From the NCBI GenBank assembly GCA_018304165.1, contig JAGVWS010000003.1, positions 1 to 33,077 on the forward strand: DNA of 33,077 nt, read 5' to 3'. Under the pieces are notes generated by a model. The model saw only the letters and a list, made by a program, of their open reading frames with translations, was not told the origin of the DNA and did no database searches. The position numbers and the translations under genes are program-made. Origin of the DNA: Candidatus Pacearchaeota archaeon (GTDB lineage: Archaea > Nanobdellota > Nanobdellia > Pacearchaeales > GW2011-AR1). Of this stretch, positions 6,099 through 14,510 are shown piece by piece (position 1 is the first letter of the stretch; every line of letters begins with the position of its first letter).

Positions 6099-7295
6099 AT
6101 GCTAATCGGCCTTGTTGGCGCTCCGAATGTGGGGAAGAGCACGTTTTTCAAAGCTGCGACTCTCGCTGACATACTTATAGCAAATTATCCGTTTGCAACG
6201 ATAAAACCTAACAGAGGCGTGGCTTATGTAAGGATTGACTGTATTGACAAAGAGTTTAAAGTTAAGTGCGCTCCGCGGGAAGGATACTGCGTTAATGGAC
6301 AGAGGTTCGTACCGTTTGAATTAATGGATGTTGCAGGATTAGTGCCGGATGCTTCAAAAGGAAAAGGATTAGGAAACCAATTTCTTGATGATTTGAGGCA
6401 GGCAGACGCTTTTATTCAAATAGTAGATTTGTCCGGGGAGACTAATGAGGAGGGAAAAGCAGTAGAGGATTATTATCCCGGGAAGAGCATTGCTTTTTTG
6501 GAGAAGGAAATTGACTTATGGTATGTCGGAATATTAAAAAAGGTCTGGCATGTTTTTGCAAGAACTGCCGAGATGCAGAAGCAGAACTTCGCTCAAGCTG
6601 TCGCAAAGCAATTCTCTGGATTGAAAGTCACTGAAGATGATGTCAAGAAAGTTCTGTTAAAATTAGGACAGGAGTACAATTCAGAAAAGCCTACGAAATG
6701 GAGCGATGAGCAGCTGTTTGAGTTTGCAAGCCAGCTCAGAAAATTAACAAAGCCGATGGTTATAGTTGGAAATAAGATTGATACATTAAGAGCCAGGGAA
6801 AATTTTGATAAAATTGCCGGGGAATTTCCGGATTATAATATTATTCCGTGCTCTGCCGAAAGCGAGCTGGCTTTAAGAGAAGCTGCTAAAGCAGGAATAA
6901 TTGATTATATCCCCGGAGATAATTATTTTAAGGTAAAAGATGAGAGCAAGTTAAGTGACAAGCAAAATAAGGCCCTGAAGTTTATTAAAGAAAAGATACT
7001 TGATGTTTACGGAAGCACCGGAGTGCAGAAAGTTTTGGATTATGCAGTTTTTGATATGTTGAATTATATTGCTGTGTTTCCTGCGGGCGTTAAGAAACTA
7101 GCAGACAGCAAGGGAAATATACTGCCGGACTGTTTCTTGATTCCGAGAGGCAGCACAGCTCTTGACTTTGCATATAAACTGCACACTGACTTTGGAAAGA
7201 ACTTTGTCAAGGCAATTGATGTGAGGACAAAGCTGGCTGTAGGGAAAGAACATAAACTGAAGCATAGAGATGGAATCGAGATATTGACGAGATAA
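6099..7295 (+). CDS. Archaeal YchF/Ygr210-type GTPase with TGS domain
   Basis: This is a 398-residue translation-associated P-loop GTPase of the OBG/YchF group. The G1 loop is GAPNVGKST (about residues 7-15), G3 is DVAGLV (near 76) and G4 is NKID (near 225). An internal helical segment lies between G3 and G4. The C-terminal TGS domain (about 325-398) ends PRGSTALDFAYKLHTDFG and HRDGIEILTR, close to the normal family length. The ATG at 6099 follows a Shine-Dalgarno-like GGAGAG and a TATA-like TTTTTATAG 25-30 bases upstream. It faces away from the tRNA-Ile gene. Family members bind ribosomes or tRNA; the exact role in archaea is unsettled. Confidence 0.93.
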   Translation: MLIGLVGAPNVGKSTFFKAATLADILIANYPFATIKPNRGVAYVRIDCIDKEFKVKCAPREGYCVNGQRFVPFELMDVAGLVPDASKGKGLGNQFLDDLRQADAFIQIVDLSGETNEEGKAVEDYYPGKSIAFLEKEIDLWYVGILKKVWHVFARTAEMQKQNFAQAVAKQFSGLKVTEDDVKKVLLKLGQEYNSEKPTKWSDEQLFEFASQLRKLTKPMVIVGNKIDTLRARENFDKIAGEFPDYNIIPCSAESELALREAAKAGIIDYIPGDNYFKVKDESKLSDKQNKALKFIKEKILDVYGSTGVQKVLDYAVFDMLNYIAVFPAGVKKLADSKGNILPDCFLIPRGSTALDFAYKLHTDFGKNFVKAIDVRTKLAVGKEHKLKHRDGIEILTR

Positions 7296-7500
7296 TTAAG
7301 AATCTACTAATAACCCGATTATAACGATTTAGCACCAATTATGCTAGTAAAAATTAAATACGATTATTAATAATCTTGACAAATGCTCTAAACTATTGAT
7401 AACCTTATTTTGCTAATGGGTTGGCGCCATATAAGTTAATTTGTACGCAACATTAGAGTTAATTAATAACTGAGAGAATTAATGACAATTAGGCTAATTA

Positions 7501-9543
7501 TCATCTGTACTCATTTCTCTCCTTGAACCTGCTTATGAATTCGGCGTTTTCTTCTCTGTCAACTATTGATGTAACCTCATAGACATCCATATCTCCCTTG
7601 ACTTTCTTTCTTGTTTTAACGGCAGGGGATGTCTTTTTATGCATTGTCTGGGATATTAACAGCTCATTTCCTGCCTCAGCTACTTCTGCTGTTTTCTTTG
7701 CCAGCGAGATGGTGTTTCCGAGGCTTGTGAACTTGAGCTTATTGGTCTGCCTGTCAATCTCAACTACTAAGTCTCCGGTATGGACTCCTACACCAAAGCT
7801 TATTTTGTCCCTGAATTTTGAATTGTGCTCTTTAAGGAGGGAAATTATTTCCTGTGCAGCTTTGATTCCGGTTATCTCATTCCTGAATGTCTTTGTGACT
7901 GAAGGAGCGAAAATTCCTATTATAAAATCGTTGACGCTGTATACCGTTCCCTTGCTTCCGGTTATTGCAGAGTTTACAGAGTTGAGGGTTTCTCTGCAGT
8001 AATCTATTTTCCTGAGATTTTGCATGTCTTTGAGTTTTACGGCAACTATTGAGCAGAGCTCCTTGATGCCTTTGATAACCAGCGAATGCTCTGCTTCCCT
8101 TGGCGTAATACGGGAAGATTTTATACCCGTGTCAGAGCCCAAGCTTTTTGCAGATGCAGAACTTACAGAAGATTCAAGGGATGGAGATTCTTTGTGCTTC
8201 CTTCTTAAAAGAGCAGATAAATTTGGCATATGAGCAAGGAATTTCTGCTTTCCAAGGCCCTTTGAAATCCCGAAGATGAATAATCCAAGAACTCCAAGAA
8301 TGAACAGCCATACTAGGGAATATCTCGATACTACAGAGGTTCCTCTTGATAAGTCCACTACTTTGACGGCGCTTCCAGTCAATGCAACTGACGAAGCGGA
8401 GAATGTTTCAACACCGTCCGTTGCAGAAACATCATAACTTCCGTCGGGCGCCTGGAGGTTGAATGTTGAAGACTCTCCTACATTAAGTTTTATCTCTAAA
8501 ACTTCTTTGTTCTCTCCAATTCCTACTTCAACATTCTTCCTGTAAGGGATATTTCCGGTGTTTGTCACCTTTAGAGTAGTGTTGATAATTTCAAAGCTTA
8601 CTTTTTCTACTTCCGGAACATAGAAGTACCTCTTTGCTGAAAAGTCGCTTAATTTTGCAGTTATCGTCCTGTAACCAGGGCTTTCGTTTAATGGAATCTC
8701 AAGAATTATATCTTCGTTGGAAAAGACAATCCTGTCGCTTATCTTTTCGTCAGCACCATCAAATAAAGAGTAGCGGGCTTGGACATCCATTGTCTGGTTG
8801 ATTTGATCGTAGATGAGGAGCCTGAATTTGTAGTTTTCGCCGGGCTTTGCCTCCTGATTTTCAATTGATATCTCAAGCACTCTCGGCTCCTGCTTCACGA
8901 AGAGATTGTTCTCAAGGAGGGCCTTGTTTGTAGTTTCTCCTTGCTTATCTCTTTCATAGACTTCGGTCTTGATGGAGTAAATGCCGGAGGGCATGTTTAA
9001 TGGAATGCTGAAATTCGTTTCAAATTTGCCGTCGACTACATTCTTTGTCAGAGATATTCCAGCTTCTGAGAATGTTATGCTTGCGAATCCCTGGACGGGC
9101 TTTCCTGTTGCTTTTACTGCATCAAGCTTCAGAACTACAGCCTCGCTCGGGTTGAATTCCTTCTTGTCCAATTCAAGGTAGGCATCAATCCTGTTGCTTA
9201 TCTCAAACGCCTGGCTTTGGGAGGAAGTGTCTGAATAAGAAGCAATGACATAACACTGCCCAAGAAGGTCGTTGATGAATGCCTTTGTTAACGGAAAAGT
9301 TTTCTTGACTATAGTTGATGAGAGGATATCGTGAGTAATTGTTACTTTGCCGTTCTCGCAGACGAGCTGCATATCAAAATAACTGTCCGACAATTCGCTT
9401 ACTGTGGCTGAAAGAGTGATTTCATCCCCTAAATTGTAAATAGATGCAGGTTGCTCAAGGAAAATCTCGGCGCTTGCAGGAGGAATAATTAGAAAAATGC
9501 CAATCAAGGCCAATAAAAGCAAAAATAATCGTATTTTCCTCAT
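7501..9543 (-). CDS. Membrane receptor-like protein with a degenerate class III nucleotide-cyclase domain
   Basis: This 680-residue protein has a signal peptide (cleavage after PASA, about residue 25). About 375 residues of extracellular beta-sandwich repeats follow, resembling the MG2/Ig-like repeats of alpha-2-macroglobulin-type proteins. A single membrane span (about 404-427, LVWLFILGVLGLFIFGI) leads to a basic linker and a cytoplasmic class III cyclase homology domain (about 485-660). Matches include SFGVGVHTGDLVVEI and LKFTSLGNTISLAKK, equivalent to the family's GIHTGE and GDTVNLAAR. Key residues differ: the first metal aspartate position is VAVKLKD, GDT is GNT, and the usual Asn/Arg are Ser/Lys. 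It is probably a sensor with a non-catalytic or altered output. Confidence 0.8.
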   Translation of the reverse strand: MRKIRLFLLLLALIGIFLIIPPASAEIFLEQPASIYNLGDEITLSATVSELSDSYFDMQLVCENGKVTITHDILSSTIVKKTFPLTKAFINDLLGQCYVIASYSDTSSQSQAFEISNRIDAYLELDKKEFNPSEAVVLKLDAVKATGKPVQGFASITFSEAGISLTKNVVDGKFETNFSIPLNMPSGIYSIKTEVYERDKQGETTNKALLENNLFVKQEPRVLEISIENQEAKPGENYKFRLLIYDQINQTMDVQARYSLFDGADEKISDRIVFSNEDIILEIPLNESPGYRTITAKLSDFSAKRYFYVPEVEKVSFEIINTTLKVTNTGNIPYRKNVEVGIGENKEVLEIKLNVGESSTFNLQAPDGSYDVSATDGVETFSASSVALTGSAVKVVDLSRGTSVVSRYSLVWLFILGVLGLFIFGISKGLGKQKFLAHMPNLSALLRRKHKESPSLESSVSSASAKSLGSDTGIKSSRITPREAEHSLVIKGIKELCSIVAVKLKDMQNLRKIDYCRETLNSVNSAITGSKGTVYSVNDFIIGIFAPSVTKTFRNEITGIKAAQEIISLLKEHNSKFRDKISFGVGVHTGDLVVEIDRQTNKLKFTSLGNTISLAKKTAEVAEAGNELLISQTMHKKTSPAVKTRKKVKGDMDVYEVTSIVDREENAEFISRFKERNEYR

Positions 9544-9630
9544 TTTTATTATAGTTAAAAAGAGTGAAATACCTATTTAAAACTTATGAGAGAGGAAAAG
9601 AAGTGTTAAACTATAGCCATTCGTGAGAAA

Positions 9631-9882
9631 TTATTTTTCATAAATATTTTTTCTATAACCAATTTTTAAAATGTGCAGGATTTTAGCGTTTATGTAAACA
9701 TCAATAATCACTCTATAATCTCCTACCCTCAATTTGAAGCCGGGCATGTCTTCAAGATGCTCCAAGAACCTAAAGGGATTTTCCTTACACTGCCGGATTT
9801 TATTCCAAATCCTTTCTTTTATCTCTCCGGGAAGCTTGTTTAGAAAATCTGTAGCTTTCTTATCGAATTTTAATTCATACAT
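9631..9882 (-). CDS. RelE/ParE-type toxin
   Basis: The 83-residue protein has the compact RelE fold signature: MYELKFDKKATDFLNKLPGE, then a helix pair, then FKLRVGDYRVIIDVY and ILHILKIGYRKNIYEK at the C-terminus. RelE toxins cut mRNA on the ribosome; the C-terminal Arg and Tyr expected for catalysis are present (R77, Y81). It begins 3 bases after the stop of a small antitoxin gene, the usual antitoxin-first order. The pair is probably repressed by the complex binding the palindrome at 10128-10139. Confidence 0.88.
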   Translation of the reverse strand: MYELKFDKKATDFLNKLPGEIKERIWNKIRQCKENPFRFLEHLEDMPGFKLRVGDYRVIIDVYINAKILHILKIGYRKNIYEK

Positions 9883-9885
9883 CTT

Positions 9886-10122
9886 TTACAAGCCGAGTAT
9901 TCTTTTAGCATCTTCTTCTGAGTAGAATTCTCCTTTCTTAATCCTTTCCCTTGCCTCTTTTATTTCTCTTATTGTTTTCTGACTTAATTTTGGCTCTTTT
10001 TCAACCATTTTTACTATATAAATCAATTTCCTTAGTAATTCATCATAGCTCTCACTCTTATATTGTCTAAATTCGTCAAGTTTAAACTTTGTTTCTGGAT
10101 TAATTCTAATAGTGGTCTCCAT
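9886..10122 (-). CDS. Antitoxin of a RelE-type pair (ribbon-helix-helix-like N-terminus)
   Basis: The 78-residue, charged, helical protein begins METTIRINPETKFKLDEFRQ, a short beta strand followed by a helix as in ribbon-helix-helix or CopG-like DNA-binding proteins. The C-terminal half (KEARERIKKGEFYSEEDAKRI) is the flexible toxin-binding segment typical of archaeal RelB-type antitoxins. It lies directly upstream of the RelE gene. A perfect palindrome sits 6 bases before its start and a TATA-like box further out. The transcript is probably leaderless and autorepressed. Confidence 0.82.
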   Translation of the reverse strand: METTIRINPETKFKLDEFRQYKSESYDELLRKLIYIVKMVEKEPKLSQKTIREIKEARERIKKGEFYSEEDAKRILGL

Positions 10123-10127
10123 ATACG

Positions 10128-10158
10128 AATGTATACATTGATATACTTAAACTTTTCT
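10128..10158 (-). promoter_or_regulatory. Palindromic operator and promoter of the RelE/antitoxin pair
   Basis: The perfect 12-base palindrome AATGTATACATT (10128-10139) lies between the antitoxin start (10122) and a TATA-like TTTAAGTATAT (about 10143-10155, minus strand). Its position between the TATA box and the start codon fits repression by the antitoxin-toxin complex. The same layout occurs at 14775-14802 and 33025-33053. Confidence 0.6.
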
Positions 10159-10210
10159 ATTAGTCATTTTTGCAGAGAAGTTTTAAATACATAGCAAAAT
10201 AAGGAAGAAT

Positions 10211-11347
10211 ATGACAAAAAGTGAAGGGATGAAAGTTACTCCTTATGAAACGCAGGGAAGAATTGATTATGACAGATTAATAAAAGAATTCGGCGTTTCA
10301 AAACTTGATGAAACGGTTATTAATAGAGTAAAAAAGCACACCAAGGATTTGCACTTATTTTTAAGAAGGGGAGTTTTCTTCGCGCATCGTGACCTCAATT
10401 GGCTTCTTGATGAATACGAAAAAGGGAATAAGTTTTTTCTGTATACAGGAAGGGCATCATCAAGGGGAAGCAAAGTGCATTTAGGGCATTTAATACCATG
10501 GATAATGTGCAAATGGCTGCAGGACAAGTTTGGGGCAGAGATGTGGTTCCAGTTTCCTGATGAAGAAAAATTCTTTTACAAGAAGGATGTAACTTTTGAG
10601 GATACTGAGAAAGCGACACATGAAGATATGCTTGACATTATTGCTCTGGGATTTGATTCTAAGAAGACGCACTTTCTTATTGATACAAAGCATGCAGGAA
10701 TAATGTACAAAGAGGCATGCAAGGTAGCGAAGAAGATAACATTTAATACAGTGAAAGCGAGCTTTGGGTTTGATGAAAGCACAAATATAGGCTCAATATT
10801 TTACACGAGCATGCAGGCTGTTCCGGCATTTCTTCCGTCAGTAATTAAAGGGAAAAATATTCCGTGCCTTATTCCCTTAGGGGTTGACCAGGACCCCCAC
10901 TTCAGAATATCAAGGGATGTCATGCCGAAATTAGGATATTACAAGCCGGCAATACTTCACAATGTATTTCTGCCGCCATTGACAGGAATCGGGGGAAAGA
11001 TGGCGGCTTCAGGGCAGATGGAAGCGGCAATATACACCACTGACACTACGAAAGAAGTTGAGAGAAAAATAAACAAGTATGCGTTCAGCGGGGGACGGGA
11101 CACAATTGAAGAGCACAGAAAGCTTGGCGGAAATCCTGATGTTGATGTAAGCTACCAGTACTTGAGAATGCTGTTGGAAGAAAATGATGCTAAACTAAAA
11201 AAGATTTATGATGATTACAAGAGCGGAAAGATGACGACGGGAGAACTAAAAAAATACACTATTGAAAAAATTAATGCTTTTTTGAAAGAGCATCAAAAGA
11301 AGCGCGAGGGAGCAAAAAAGATTGTGGAAAAGTTTGTGTGGAAATAG
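10211..11347 (+). CDS. trpS: Tryptophanyl-tRNA synthetase, archaeal type
   Basis: This class Ic enzyme charges tRNA-Trp with tryptophan. It is 378 residues, with an N-terminal extension before the Rossmann core. The HIGH-type motif is HLGHL (near residue 93, within FLYTGRASSRGSKVHLGHL). The KMSKS-type motif is GKMAASG (near 262), as in archaeal and eukaryotic TrpRS. IPLGVDQDPHFRISRD and FGFDESTNIGS line the active site. The C-terminal helical domain would bind the anticodon. TTTTAAATA about 25 bases upstream of the ATG indicates a leaderless transcript. It is divergent from the toxin-antitoxin pair and convergent with the wall-hydrolase gene 4 bases away. Confidence 0.95.
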   Translation: MTKSEGMKVTPYETQGRIDYDRLIKEFGVSKLDETVINRVKKHTKDLHLFLRRGVFFAHRDLNWLLDEYEKGNKFFLYTGRASSRGSKVHLGHLIPWIMCKWLQDKFGAEMWFQFPDEEKFFYKKDVTFEDTEKATHEDMLDIIALGFDSKKTHFLIDTKHAGIMYKEACKVAKKITFNTVKASFGFDESTNIGSIFYTSMQAVPAFLPSVIKGKNIPCLIPLGVDQDPHFRISRDVMPKLGYYKPAILHNVFLPPLTGIGGKMAASGQMEAAIYTTDTTKEVERKINKYAFSGGRDTIEEHRKLGGNPDVDVSYQYLRMLLEENDAKLKKIYDDYKSGKMTTGELKKYTIEKINAFLKEHQKKREGAKKIVEKFVWK

Positions 11348-11351
11348 TGAA

Positions 11352-11927
11352 TCATCTTTCTCTGTAAAAAACATGCCTGAATTCTTTTGAATGTTCGGGG
11401 AATTCTATTTTAGTCATCCTGCCAGATTTAGACCATCCTGGATATTTTTTCATAGATTTAGCATGGTAATTAGTCTGGCCTTTGTTTATTTTTTTTCTGC
11501 TTCCATCAAGAACATCTTCGGCAGCAGTTAAGCAGACGCTCCAATTATAAGCATCAACAGATTCTGGATCCATTAGCTTCTTTCTGTTTAGGTCATCTTC
11601 ATTGAAACAGGAATACTGCCATTTCTTTAGAACAGCTTCCCTGATAGCCTCACCATTCCATCTCTTTCCGTCTCTGGCTCTGTTGAGAGCAGTAAATCCC
11701 ACAGCAAGCCTCTCTTCATAAGAGCAGTTTCTTGCCTCTCCAAAGAGCATTCTTGCAAGAATGACTTTGTCAGAGTCTTTAGAAAAGTCATCTGTTTTGT
11801 AACTAATACCTATGCTATTATCCTCTTGCGGATTGTCGTCTTCTTCCGCTCTTCTGGCGCAGCCGTCAAAGAAACTTGCTCCGTATAATAATGCTGTGAG
11901 CCCGATGAGCTTTATTGCGCAGTTCAT
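11352..11927 (-). CDS. SleB/CwlJ-type cell-wall hydrolase, exported, lipoprotein-like
   Basis: The 191-residue protein starts with a hydrophobic export signal ending FFDGC at residue 22, so it may be lipid-anchored. An acidic linker is followed by a Hydrolase_2 (SleB/CwlJ) domain: LARMLFGEARNCSYEERLAVG, with Glu in FGEA as the expected catalytic residue, TALNRA, then Gln/Tyr/Cys motifs (WQYSCFNEDD). It ends FRHVFYRER. Bacterial relatives cleave peptidoglycan in spores. This cell is archaeal by its other genes and should lack murein. The enzyme may attack bacterial walls, act on another glycan, or have been acquired recently. It is co-directional with, and 1 base from, the small gene upstream. 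Confidence 0.8.
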   Translation of the reverse strand: MNCAIKLIGLTALLYGASFFDGCARRAEEDDNPQEDNSIGISYKTDDFSKDSDKVILARMLFGEARNCSYEERLAVGFTALNRARDGKRWNGEAIREAVLKKWQYSCFNEDDLNRKKLMDPESVDAYNWSVCLTAAEDVLDGSRKKINKGQTNYHAKSMKKYPGWSKSGRMTKIEFPEHSKEFRHVFYRER

Positions 11928-11928
11928 A

Positions 11929-12210
11929 TTAAGCAGCCTCTTTTAATTCATCAAGTTCAGAAACTCTTATCCCTCTGCCGTTTCTTAGTTCGTCGGCAGC
12001 AAATCTTAATTCTCTGTCAAGCCTGCTAAAATTAGCCATGACACTTGTTATCCTTTTATCTCTTTCATGATTTATTCCATCGTAAATTTTTACGTGGCTT
12101 CTTATATAATCTTCAAGGAAGTCTCTAAGATAACAAAGCGCTTCATATCCTACGCCTGTTCTCAATTCAGCGAAGTAGTCTTCTTTTTTCACATTTTCTG
12201 CAATTTCCAT
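11929..12210 (-). CDS. Hypothetical helical protein, 93 aa
   Basis: The protein is short, charged and predicted to be mostly alpha-helical (LRDFLEDYIRSHVKIYDG, then ELRFAADELRNGRGIR and a Glu-rich tail). It has no signal peptide or membrane segment and I recognise no family. Its stop lies 1 base before the start of the wall hydrolase, so the two are probably co-transcribed. A role as a cytoplasmic partner or regulator of that enzyme is inference from position only. The promoter region (12211-12340) is shared divergently with gatD. Confidence 0.6.
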   Translation of the reverse strand: MEIAENVKKEDYFAELRTGVGYEALCYLRDFLEDYIRSHVKIYDGINHERDKRITSVMANFSRLDRELRFAADELRNGRGIRVSELDELKEAA

Positions 12211-12342
12211 AATTGATGCAGGAAAAACAACTATTTAAAGCTTTCTATTATGTTGTCTTTATTTGGTAGTTACATAATTGGTAGATTTGTATGGATTGTA
12301 AAAGTTCAGAACTTTTATAAATTGCTATTTGCTTTCATTGCT

Positions 12343-13635
12343 ATGAATAATACTGATTTTAATTTCAATTTCGGTGATAAGGTAAGACTCAAGATATCTG
12401 ACGAGGCAGTTGAAGGAACTATCTTAGAAAGCCCCGACAGCGAGTTTTATCTTGTTAAGCTGAAGAGCGGTTATAATATCGGAGTGCGAAAGGAGAATGT
12501 CAATAATGTTGCTGTTTTGGGGAAGGCGGAAGTTGTTAAGGAAAAACCTTTAGAGTTACCTAAGAATAGCCTTCCAAGAATAGACATTATAATGACGGGA
12601 GGAACAATTTCAAGCCGCGTGGACTACAAGACGGGAGGAGTTACCAGTTTAACTAAGCCCGAAGATTTCTTTAGGTTTTATCCAGAGATATTTGAAGTTG
12701 TACAAATAAACGAGGTGATGATGCCATTCATGAAACCATCGGAAAATATGGAGTATAAAGATTGGAAGGAGATAGGAGAGTGCGTTGAGAAATCATTAAA
12801 CAATCCGGAAGTTGAAGGAGTGATAATAACTCACGGAACAGACATACTTCATTATACCTCCGCAATACTATCCTTCTTTTTCCCGAAGCCAAACAAGCCG
12901 ATAGTGCTTACATTCAGCCAGAGAAGCACTGATAGAGCGAGCAGTGACGCTTCGCTTAACCTGCAGTGTGCAGCGCAGACGGCGACAAGCAATATTGCAG
13001 AAGTAGTAATAGTAGGACACGAAAACACGAACGATGACAGTTGTTATGCATTGCTTGGAACTAAAGTAAGAAAGATGCACTCAACAGCAAGAGATACTTT
13101 CAAGCCAATAAATACAGCACCTTTGGCAAGGGTATGGGCTGATGGGAAAATAGAGAAAATAACGCCATTCAGGGAAAGGTCTCCAAGAACAGAAAAGAAC
13201 GAGAAAGTTAAGGGAGATATAGTATTTAATGAAAAGATTGGAATGATAAAATTTTATCCCGGGCAAAAGCCAGAGATTCTTGAATATTATACCAAGAATT
13301 ATGAAGGATTAATAATTGAAGGAACAGGAATGGGGCATGTAATAACCGACGGAGAAAAAAACTGGATACCAATGATAAAAAAAGCAATTAATAACGGATT
13401 ACTGATATTCATGACTACACAAACAATAAAGGGAAGAACAAACAAATATGTTTATTCACCACTAAGAGAACTTAGCAAAGCGGGGGTAATCTTCCTGGAT
13501 GACATGCTCGCAGAAACAGCATTCGTAAAGCTTGGCTGGGTGATGGGGCACAAAGCATGGAAGGACAAGGAAATGATAAAGAAGAAAATGCTTGAGAATA
13601 TAAGCGGAGAGTTCAATGAGAGGATATTGAAATGA
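12343..13635 (+). CDS. gatD: Glu-tRNA(Gln) amidotransferase subunit D
   Basis: GatD is the asparaginase-like subunit that releases ammonia from Asn or Gln for GatE, which converts Glu-tRNA(Gln) to Gln-tRNA(Gln). The 430-residue protein has a short N-terminal beta-barrel (about 1-60) and the asparaginase domain. T88 in TGGTIS, T166-D167 in THGTD and K244 in RKMHS match the catalytic Thr-Thr-Asp-Lys set. Length is normal. A longer frame starts at 12250, but TTTTATAAA at 12313-12321 lies between the two ATGs and places transcription start near 12343, so the short form is right. GatE is encoded 2.5 kb downstream rather than adjacent. Confidence 0.95.
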   Translation: MNNTDFNFNFGDKVRLKISDEAVEGTILESPDSEFYLVKLKSGYNIGVRKENVNNVAVLGKAEVVKEKPLELPKNSLPRIDIIMTGGTISSRVDYKTGGVTSLTKPEDFFRFYPEIFEVVQINEVMMPFMKPSENMEYKDWKEIGECVEKSLNNPEVEGVIITHGTDILHYTSAILSFFFPKPNKPIVLTFSQRSTDRASSDASLNLQCAAQTATSNIAEVVIVGHENTNDDSCYALLGTKVRKMHSTARDTFKPINTAPLARVWADGKIEKITPFRERSPRTEKNEKVKGDIVFNEKIGMIKFYPGQKPEILEYYTKNYEGLIIEGTGMGHVITDGEKNWIPMIKKAINNGLLIFMTTQTIKGRTNKYVYSPLRELSKAGVIFLDDMLAETAFVKLGWVMGHKAWKDKEMIKKKMLENISGEFNERILK

Positions 13636-13651
13636 GGCAATCGGAAGCAAA

Positions 13652-14158
13652 ATGTCCGTCAAAATAACTTATCTTGTTCACGGAACAACAACTGATAATG
13701 AGAAGGGATTATCAACGGGGCAGAATCAAGGAAAATTATCAGAATTAGGAAAGGATAAGTCGTTCACAACAATATTTTGTTCAGATTTAAAGAGAGCAGT
13801 AGACTCCGCAGAGATAAGCTTCAGGGATAAACATCCAATAATTCAGGACAAGAGATTGGGGGAGTGCAATTATGGAAGACTAAACGGAGCAAAAGAAGAA
13901 AAAGTAGATTATTCTAAACATATTGATGAGAAATTTCCGGAAGGAGAAAGCCTGAAGGATGTGCAGGCGAGAATTGAAAGCTTCATAAAATTCCTGAAGA
14001 GAAATTATTCTGGAAAACATGTAGCAATAGTCGCTCATAAGGCGCCGCAACTAGCAATGGAAGTTCTGACTAAGAATAAGAGCTGGAAAGAAGCAATAGA
14101 AACAGACTGGCGAAAGACAGGAAAGTGGCAGCCAGGATGGAGCTATACTGTTAAGTGA
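13652..14158 (+). CDS. Histidine-phosphatase-superfamily protein, active-site motif altered
   Basis: The 168-residue protein has the phosphoglycerate-mutase-like fold. FCSDLKRAVDSAEI is the family's second-Arg motif, LGECNYGRLNGAKEEKV the central Glu motif, and VAIVAHKAP supplies the second active-site His. The first motif, normally RHG, reads LVHGTT, so the phosphate-binding Arg is replaced by Val while the nucleophilic His remains. Activity is therefore doubtful. It starts 16 bases after gatD and is probably co-transcribed with it, although no functional link is known. GTG or TTG starts are not needed; the ATG at 13652 is well placed. Confidence 0.75.
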   Translation: MSVKITYLVHGTTTDNEKGLSTGQNQGKLSELGKDKSFTTIFCSDLKRAVDSAEISFRDKHPIIQDKRLGECNYGRLNGAKEEKVDYSKHIDEKFPEGESLKDVQARIESFIKFLKRNYSGKHVAIVAHKAPQLAMEVLTKNKSWKEAIETDWRKTGKWQPGWSYTVK

Positions 14159-14261
14159 AAATCATATTAGATGTAATCTACTAGCCAATACCCTGCACTA
14201 TTTTGATGGTAGCATTAATGATAACTTGTTCTTGTTTCAGCTTTACTTTAATAAACATTAA

Positions 14262-14510
14262 TTATTGTTCATCTTTGTGATAAAAATCTAAAATAATAAC
14301 TATATTCTCTGTTTTATTATAAGCATAAGATAACCTAAAAGGTCTGAGATAAACCTCTCTTGTTCCCTTCCGAAGGTTTCTCATTGGCTTTCCAATTTCA
14401 GGGTTTTCTCTTATTTTTAATATTAATTTTTCAATTCTATCTTTAATTGAAGCATCTTTTATTTTAGAAACTACCCTTTTGAATCTATCATCAAAATCAA
14501 CTTTTACCAT
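14262..14510 (-). CDS. RelE-type toxin, second toxin-antitoxin pair
   Basis: The 82-residue RelE-like protein carries VDFDDRFKRVVSKIKDASIK, ENPEIGKPMRNLRKGTREVY and LRPFRLSYAYNKTENIVIIL, then FYHKDEQ. The middle G-KPM-L-KG-RE--L-PFR pattern is typical of archaeal RelE proteins. It overlaps the antitoxin gene by 7 bases, so translation is coupled. It would inhibit translation by mRNA cleavage unless bound by the AbrB-type partner. It differs clearly from the toxin at 9631, so the two pairs are not recent duplicates. Confidence 0.87.
   Translation of the reverse strand: MVKVDFDDRFKRVVSKIKDASIKDRIEKLILKIRENPEIGKPMRNLRKGTREVYLRPFRLSYAYNKTENIVIILDFYHKDEQ

Noticed and set aside
12250-12342. N-terminal extension of GatD with a hydrophobic segment
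   Set aside because: A TATA box lies inside this stretch about 25 bases before ATG 12343, and GatD proteins are cytosolic with no such extension.
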